Shown: positions 59,594 to 64,000 of the stretch, one piece after another
Layout of the letters: every line of letters starts with the position of its first letter
Position numbering within the stretch: position 1 is the stretch's first letter
Source: Helopsaltes ochotensis
Taxonomy: Eukaryota > Chordata > Aves > Passeriformes > Locustellidae
Length of the DNA stretch: 64,000 nt
Assembly (NCBI GenBank): GCA_013400155.1
Contig: VXBM01000574.1
Coordinates: 1-64,000, forward strand
Direction of reading: 5' to 3'
The notes under the pieces: generated by a model
Databases searched by the model: none
What the model saw: the letters and a program-made list of their open reading frames with translations, nothing else
What the model was told of the DNA's origin: nothing
Translations under genes and position numbers: made by a program

Positions 59594-62158
59594 AGAGAAT
59601 ATACTTAAACTTAATAGCATATGGTCATGTATTTCCAGAGGTGAGCTGTGAGTGTTTCCACAAATGTTTTAATGTTTCACATGTTGCAATTCAAGACCTA
59701 GCTCTGAAAAAACCTCATGTTTAACTCAGGAAATCCTTTTTTTATTTCAAGTGTGAGCATTTTTACTAGGGATGAGCCAACTTAGAAGCAAAAAAGGTTG
59801 TACATACCTTAGGCTTTAGAAAGTATCCTTTAAAATACCGATACTGAACAGGAACTCCTCTAGGAAGCTCTACAATAGTGTACCATGATTTGTCAGATGC
59901 CCTGTGGAGGAAAAAAAGAAAAACAACCAATCAGAAAAAAAAAGAAGTGTCAAAATACAGCCTAACAGCCACCTCAGACACGTCTAAGCAATACTCTAAA
60001 ATAAAGCCTAGTGCATTGTTGCAAGGAAAGTTATTACGAAACCTGCACAGAACACGAGATGTACAGAATTGAAACTGAACTTTTGCATCGACAGATCTGA
60101 AGCGCTCCAAGAGAGCAAGAATGCTCCTCCCATGGAGCAGATGGGGAAAACATGGTGAAGTGATTCAGAGACTCATCCAAGATCACACAGCAAGGCAGAA
60201 CTGACAGAACTGCAAACACAGCCTGCAAGCTCTGTTCTCCTGCAGCACAGAGCTGCCATAAGCTGGCACCAGTTTAAGAAAATACTGAATACTTCCACTG
60301 CATTTAAACTTTATGTACACTCTTATACACACATCCCCTCCCCTTAAGAATTTTAATGCAATTCTCAGTTTAAAAAATCTCATCCCCATCACTTTCTAGC
60401 ACAGAAATAACTTGTTCACAGTCTTTACTTTCTTTTTATCCTGTACATGTCCTATAACCTGCCATGGGACTAAGAACAGCCCCAGAGCAGTTTCTTACTC
60501 CAAGTATCTACTTGAACTACTGCAATGTCAGTCACAACAGCAGAAGCATCATCTGTGACTGGGAAAGCACATCCAAGTTTCATATTTTCTTAAACATATA
60601 CCCAAGCATTCAAAGTGCACAAGAAGTTCTGGAGTTCTACTAACAGGACACGCAGCTCGAGAGTTTACAAACTCAAAATCAGAATAAATTCGTTGCTCCA
60701 GAACTCCAGCTGCTTCAAATGCAACAATTAAAAAATATTCAAAAAAAAGAATAAAAAAATCCCCCAGAGAAGAGCAAAAATCCCAACCAACTTACATATC
60801 ATCATTCAGGAGGGCCACGGCAAGTTGGGGGTTCCAATTTCCCAAAGCACTGCAGCTGCCACATATTGCAAAAACCTCCCCTAAAAAATCCAAACAGAAA
60901 AAAAACCCCCCACAATCATCATTACTCCAGGCTAGAGAGCATCAAAAAGCACAGCCACCGGTCTTGGGCTAAGGTCAATTTACTCTAAAATGTCAGATTT
61001 TTCTCCAAAATGCCATAAAAACCTCTACTCCTTACTAACAGCTTTATGTTGACATTTGAGTATCAGTTGTCAGTTCCCAAACCGTGAGGGAGAAACACAG
61101 GAGAGGTCTAACACAGGGCAGATGTCAAAACCTGTACAATGTTTTTATCATTTGCTTCCCCGCCACCTACAGGAAACACTTCTGCCATCTGGACTTGGCC
61201 TGGCACAGGAATTTTGCCAATCTGCTCCCACATTCATCTGCTCCTGTCAGGCAACCATCAATGACTTTTTTGGTGTAATTTCTGTGCCGAGTTTTGGCTG
61301 GGCTGGAGTTCCTTTTCTTCCCAACAGCGAGTAGGGGCTGTGTTTTGAATTTGTGTCCTGGAAGCAGTGCTGATGACAGAGGGATATTTCAGTCACTTCT
61401 GGGCAGTGCTCACAGCATATCAAGGCTTATTCTGTTCTCTCCCCACCAGAGAGGGGGCTGGGGGCACACAAGGAGCTGGGAGCACTCCTGTGAACCTCAA
61501 TTACCAGCTGAGGTTAAACCACAACTCCTCCCAAGCTCCTGGAGATGAAAGCCAATGTAATATGCAAAATGTATCAACACCAGCTCTTCATGTTCTTTTT
61601 TTTTTTCATCATTTGGATTACAGAAGGTATTTTACACTTTTTTTTTGCATAGACAGAATACTGAATTAAGCTGCACATTCTGTCCACAACTTCTGACAGA
61701 GATCCCATGTTGTGGGAACTTTTAACAGGGATACAGAGAGAATAAAACACAGAACAAACACATCAAGGTGTGCCTAAATATCACGGTTCAGAATACAAAT
61801 GCTTGTTTCCAGGGAATAAAAAGATACTGCAGAGAGAAGATTTTAAACCAGTCGTAACCATTTCTGTCTGCATCAAAATCTCTGGCACATGATGAAATTT
61901 TTGTTGGGAGGAAGAGGTATAATTTATTTCCCAACTCTCATTTTCAAATTCATAGGTGAAATATCTTAATATATTTTATCATTTTTCTATTTGAACTGAC
62001 GTGTTCTTTTATCCCTGAGGAAAACAAACAAGACAGCCTTTGAACACTCTATTAAGTTTTCTCCTACACTAACCACCAGTAGAAAAAGGAGAAAGAATGA
62101 TTTGAGTACCTGGTGCTGCTAATCCTCTTACTCTAAAAGTGACGTGACAAGAGGTCAT
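33608..62158 (-). CDS. GPCPD1: Glycerophosphocholine phosphodiesterase GPCPD1/GDE5 family, complete coding sequence
   Basis: Cytosolic enzyme that cleaves sn-glycero-3-phosphocholine to choline and glycerol-3-phosphate. Nineteen exons join in frame (listed separately) to 680 residues; human GPCPD1 has 672. An N-terminal CBM20-type domain contains GEVFAICGSC and LGNWNP (residues about 17-35), YRYFKGYF (about 65-72) and GPCEVIVHTWETHLQPRS. The linker has an acidic stretch and CRHSQPDCGYALQPDRW. The GDPD catalytic domain has H326 and R327 in HRGAGNS, E343-N344 in QENTIASL, E361 and D363 in VEFDVHLSKD, and H376 in YHDL, all intact. FNIEVKW, STYFDMN and LVIFSWGDD follow. The tail after PELKSC differs from the human one as I recall it. 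Human GPCPD1 sits at 20p12, not beside MAL, so a bird GPCPD1-like paralogue is possible. Family assignment is very secure; one-to-one orthology is not. Confidence 0.95.
33810..40017 (-). other. Last intron of the GPCPD1-type gene
   Basis: 6.2 kb of ordinary AT-rich intron. Short plus-strand frames, the longest at 34756-35268, lack any family motif. I see no repeat family that I can name. Confidence 0.8.
40018..40178 (-). CDS. GPCPD1: GPCPD1-type coding exon 18
   Basis: Acceptor ctgtgtttcag, donor gtactt. It encodes GINVHSEDLLRNPEF, KGLVIFSWGDDANDP and GVHGLIYD, the last strands of the GDPD barrel. Confidence 0.97.
40496..40631 (-). CDS. GPCPD1: GPCPD1-type coding exon 17
   Basis: Acceptor ttcctggcag, donor gtaagc. 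It encodes IRHKQNKYPVLFLTQG, YPELMDLRCRTTSIA and FAQFENLL. Confidence 0.96.
40946..40985. repeat. Perfect 15-bp inverted repeat with a 10-base loop
   Basis: atgatatgaatttct, then a 10-base loop, then agaaattcatatcat, its exact reverse complement. It lies in the intron between exons 16 and 17 of the GPCPD1-type gene. Confidence 0.9.
41224..41360 (-). CDS. GPCPD1: GPCPD1-type coding exon 16
   Basis: Acceptor ctttttctag, donor gtgagt. It encodes DGQWDGNLSTYFDMN, the DIILKTVL helix and RRVVFSSFHADICT. Confidence 0.96.
42167..42232 (-). CDS. GPCPD1: GPCPD1-type coding exon 15
   Basis: Acceptor tttttttcag, donor gtaagt. It encodes VLESVPKNVGFNIEVKW and ISQQR. NIEVKW carries the conserved Glu-x-Lys of the GDPD barrel. 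Confidence 0.96.
43067..43128 (-). CDS. GPCPD1: GPCPD1-type coding exon 14
   Basis: Acceptor tttctttccag, donor gtaagt. It encodes SPKDEESSVCEMQPFPSL, aligned with the variable loop that ends NQPFPSL in human. Confidence 0.92.
43870..43912 (-). CDS. GPCPD1: GPCPD1-type coding exon 13 (43-nt small exon)
   Basis: Acceptor tgctcttcag, donor gtatgt. It encodes LAHVTAMKVKDRDD, aligned with human LTHVTALKSKDR. Confidence 0.92.
44770..44847 (-). CDS. GPCPD1: GPCPD1-type coding exon 12
   Basis: Acceptor tctcttcaaag, donor gtattg. It encodes KKDTEPLELFEIAVKELT and FAQLQLLK. Confidence 0.94.
44947..44987. repeat. Three-copy attgataaag repeat
   Basis: attgataaagat occurs at 44947 and 44966, and attgataaag at 44978, in the intron between exons 11 and 12 of the GPCPD1-type gene. 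Confidence 0.8.
45920..46012 (-). CDS. GPCPD1: GPCPD1-type coding exon 11 (VEFD and YHD motifs)
   Basis: Acceptor ttctctgcag, donor gtaaag. It encodes GAAFVEFDVHLSKD and VPIVYHDLTCC. E361, D363 and H376 are the expected metal and catalytic residues; none is altered. Confidence 0.97.
47554..47608 (-). CDS. GPCPD1: GPCPD1-type coding exon 10
   Basis: Acceptor ctgttgttccag, donor gtatgt. It encodes LAKVQENTIASLKSAASH. E343-N344 are the conserved metal-ligand region of GDPD enzymes. Confidence 0.95.
47816..47948 (-). CDS. GPCPD1: GPCPD1-type coding exon 9 (HRGAG catalytic motif)
   Basis: Acceptor tctcttgcag, donor gtaagt. It encodes VDYIIIKPIQGYACDM, YWKPRRTLDVG and HRGAGNSTTTT. H326-R327 form the catalytic signature at the start of the GDPD barrel. 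Confidence 0.97.
48041..48203 (-). CDS. GPCPD1: GPCPD1-type coding exon 8
   Basis: Acceptor gtttttag, donor gtacag. It encodes EDLGEKVVQDDVLPGHVG, ACLLSSTIAELGKSAGIL and IMSRNPRRTIGKVR. Confidence 0.96.
49204..49447 (-). CDS. GPCPD1: GPCPD1-type coding exon 7
   Basis: Acceptor gtttctgagcag, donor gtacgt. It is the longest coding exon: VKLTLEGLEKDFEEEGQ, then CRHSQPDCGYALQPDRW and MEPDNLELIFDFFE. The acidic loop differs in sequence from human. Confidence 0.96.
50456..50579 (-). CDS. GPCPD1: GPCPD1-type coding exon 6
   Basis: Acceptor cttttgatag, donor gtaagc. It encodes NGVNTVDAGWLTCQTEIR, LRLHYSEKSP and a Lys-rich stretch. Confidence 0.95.
51592..51633 (-). CDS. GPCPD1: GPCPD1-type coding exon 5 (42-nt small exon)
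   Basis: Acceptor ttaattctag, donor gtaagt. It encodes EDDITVDDGDFGIC, matching the IDDGQFGI position of human GPCPD1; phases fit both neighbours. Confidence 0.92.
53436..53511 (-). CDS. GPCPD1: GPCPD1-type coding exon 4
   Basis: Acceptor aaattacag, donor gtatgg. It encodes TIHGPCEVIVHTWETHLQ and PRSITPL, nearly the same as human GPCPD1. A 67-base pyrimidine-rich tract lies about 110 bases upstream in transcript sense. Confidence 0.96.
53621..53687 (+). repeat. Purine-rich GA tract (pyrimidine tract in transcript sense)
   Basis: Almost unbroken A/G over 67 bases, including a GAGAGAGAGA core. Read on the transcribed strand it is a CT-rich tract upstream of coding exon 4 of the GPCPD1-type gene. 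Confidence 0.85.
59515..59591 (+). repeat. Homopolymer of 77 A residues
   Basis: An uninterrupted A run inside the intron between coding exons 2 and 3 region boundary, about 220 bases downstream in transcript sense of coding exon 3; it is transcribed as poly(U) in GPCPD1-type pre-mRNA. No processed-gene copy is visible beside it. Confidence 0.95.
59808..59901 (-). CDS. GPCPD1: GPCPD1-type coding exon 3
   Basis: Acceptor tcctccacag, donor gtatgt. It encodes SDKSWYTIVELPRGVPVQ and YRYFKGYFLKPK, continuing the CBM20 fold. Confidence 0.95.
60796..60880 (-). CDS. GPCPD1: GPCPD1-type coding exon 2
   Basis: Acceptor attttttag, donor gtaagt. It encodes GEVFAICGSCSALGNWNP and AVALLNDD, the first half of the CBM20 domain including the conserved Trp. 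Confidence 0.96.
62110..62158 (-). CDS. GPCPD1: GPCPD1-type coding exon 1 (start codon)
   Basis: ATG is complementary to 62156-62158. The exon encodes MTSCHVTFRVRGLAAP and matches the human start MTPSQVAFEIRG in register. Donor gtactc. An acceptor ending ccactgcag places the exon's 5' edge at 62195, so 37 bases of 5' UTR precede the ATG. Confidence 0.93.
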
Positions 62159-64000
62159 TTCTGCAGAACTTTTGTCTTGGGACAGTTGAAATCTCCTGCA
62201 GTGGGAGGAAAAAGACACTAATTTGAGGAACAATCACTACATTTGTTGCAGTTCTAAGTAAGAGAAAACAGAAATCCCACCACTTACAGGGAAGCAAGCA
62301 CTCGTGATATTAGTTTGAGTGAGCAGGAGGAGCAGAAAGCTCTTTAAAAAGTGGCTGCAGACCCAGAAAACAGCATCCAGCTGCAACACTGGCACAAAAG
62401 AAAGACTATTTCATCAAATACCATATGCAAGTAACAACATCCTGCAGCATTTATCAGTCTGCAGCTGAGATCATTCAAAACTCTCTTTTTGACTAATTTT
62501 GCTTCCAAGGAAGGTTTCGAGAGATTTAAGATTACGACTCTTGGCAAACAGTAACTTCTGTGTGATCCGTGCTATTCTTCAGCATCCTCCACAAAGCCCA
62601 GGGAAGTTTTCACAGAGAAGCAGGACCACCCTGAAGGAAAAGGGGAACAACCCATAGCAGATGGCAGCTCTCTGCTGTCCCTGTCCATCCCCTATTTCCA
62701 GGCTTTCACAAAAAGCACCTGGAAGCACCAGGCAGTCCTCAAAGCAGCCCAGCAGGGGCTGCCCTCAGCCAGGACAGCAGCTGGAAGATTGACTCTGCCT
62801 CAGTTTTCTCCTCCAACAAACAACACCTTGACTGAGAACAAACTGGCAGAACCTCATCACCACCGCTACAGCAGGAACAGCATTGATGCATCACATCCTT
62901 TCATGTTATTTACAAAAGCAGCAGTCACAGTAAAGTCCACCTATGGATGTTGCTGGGCTGTCATCACCCAGGCATATCCATCTGGTCATGGGCTATAAAA
63001 TAATTACCCTAATTATGTGCAGGATAAATTTTGCAATGGTTTCAATTAAGCCAGTTCTTTACATCGCTGTGGGGGAGCTTTTTGTTCCGTGTGAGTTTTG
63101 TTTGGGTTTTGGTTTTTTTTAACCAAGGAAGTAGCATGTCACTATTGCTATTTTTGAACAGGACAAATAGCACTTTTTTTTTTCAGTACAATCTTGGTCA
63201 GCAATACTTTAATAACAACATCAGGAAGAACTGACAACACTGAAGAAAAAAACTTTGATTTTTCTTGACTGATTTTTTTTTTTTGACTGATTTGCCTTTC
63301 ATTAGCTCTACAAGGGGAAGCCCTTGCCCTCAAAGGGCACAGGACAGTTCAACATGCCTTGAAAGCAAAAGATAAGATACCAAAAAGCAGTGAACACTTG
63401 AATCAGTCTTCCTCATGGGAAAGACGTATCACACAGGTAGAGACTTACCAGCGCTTCACTAAAACAAAACAAAACAAAACACACCACAATAAACAACCCA
63501 ACACGAATCAGTAACAGGAAGAAAAGAATAAGAAATCCAAACTCTCCCCTCCCCGATTCTAAGAGAGAACTTCTGGAAAATGCAGGTGAGGCAGAAAAGA
63601 TGGCACCACACAATCAACTGTTCAAATGTCACAAAGTATCATGGATTTCCTCTAAAATGAGGTAATAAAGGTTATCGGGGATGGGGAAAACCAAAATATT
63701 TTTTGGTTGTAGCTAAAAATATACCAGGACAGGGACTTAATTTATTAATTCAAATCTTGAAGTTCATTTGAACCTTCTGGCTTACAGATCTGGTGATATA
63801 TTAAAATCCCTTATCTTTAGTGGATTACTCTGCCCTGGCCTGAACTTCCCTAACCTTTCCAATGTGATTTAAGAGGTGCTGGCTGCTTGCTGGACCATAT
63901 ATTTTATGTTTTTTCAGGATTAGCTAAATACATACCAGGTAATCTTGGGAAATCCCGGAATGTAACAGCCTCTCTGACAAACACTGAACAAATTCCAGGG
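62159..64000 (-). other. 5' UTR piece and first intron of the GPCPD1-type gene
   Basis: Bases 62159-62195 are 5' UTR in the start-codon exon. The rest reads as intron: no CpG island, no recognisable exon, AAAAC repeats at 63462-63482 and scattered T runs. The noncoding first exon and promoter are therefore expected right of the window. Confidence 0.55.
63462..63482 (+). repeat. AAAAC microsatellite
   Basis: About four AAAAC units, in the first intron of the GPCPD1-type gene. Confidence 0.85.

Larger units (their letters stand above)
53512..59807 (-). other. Third coding-region intron of the GPCPD1-type gene
   Basis: 6.3 kb between coding exons 3 and 4. It holds the purine tract at 53621-53687 and the A homopolymer at 59515-59591; no gene is supported. 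Confidence 0.8.

Noticed and set aside
59491..59724. Open frame with a long poly-lysine run
   Set aside because: Purely the translation of the A homopolymer.
1..64000. tRNA, rRNA, snoRNA and CRISPR arrays
   Set aside because: I looked for them and found nothing convincing. Short repeats present are tandem or CR1-derived and lack spacer structure. A covariance-model scan was not possible.

Overview
This is a eukaryotic nuclear window, almost certainly from a bird. The genes have many small exons with GT-AG introns. The only LINE traces are CR1 3' ends, which are typical of avian genomes, and two stretches look like avian LTRs. All three recognisable genes are vertebrate housekeeping or membrane genes whose exons can be joined in frame. 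I cannot fix the order of bird from sequence alone; the LTR types suggest a passerine, weakly.

Layout. (1) Positions 1-20180, plus strand: MRPS5, the mitochondrial small-subunit ribosomal protein uS5m. Ten coding exons are visible (1069 to 19863) and the first exon lies left of the window. (2) 20190-23030: gene-poor, increasingly GC-rich spacer between two convergent genes. (3) 23030-28600, minus strand: MAL, the four-transmembrane MARVEL-domain raft proteolipid. Its four coding exons give a complete 151-residue protein, and a CpG-rich promoter region surrounds exon 1 (about 27950-28800). (4) 28800-32070: spacer without a recognised gene. (5) 32070 to beyond 64000, minus strand: a glycerophosphocholine phosphodiesterase of the GPCPD1/GDE5 type. 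Its 19 coding exons (62158 down to 33608) give a complete 680-residue reading frame with a CBM20 starch-binding-like domain and an intact GDPD catalytic domain. Its untranslated first exon and promoter lie to the right of the window.

The genes do not form an operon. MRPS5 and MAL are convergent neighbours, as I recall for human 2q11. GPCPD1 in human is on another chromosome (20p12), and the C-terminal tail here differs from the human one as I remember it. The gene may therefore be a GPCPD1 paralogue or part of a rearranged block; this is the main biological question in the window.

Non-genic structure includes a long imperfect inverted repeat in the last MRPS5 intron, a perfect 15-bp hairpin in a GPCPD1 intron, a 77-base A homopolymer, a G-quadruplex-like tract, four CR1 remnants, two candidate solo LTRs, a 20-bp minisatellite at the left edge and several small tandem repeats. 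I found no novel multi-gene system, no RNA gene, no CRISPR array and no intact mobile element.
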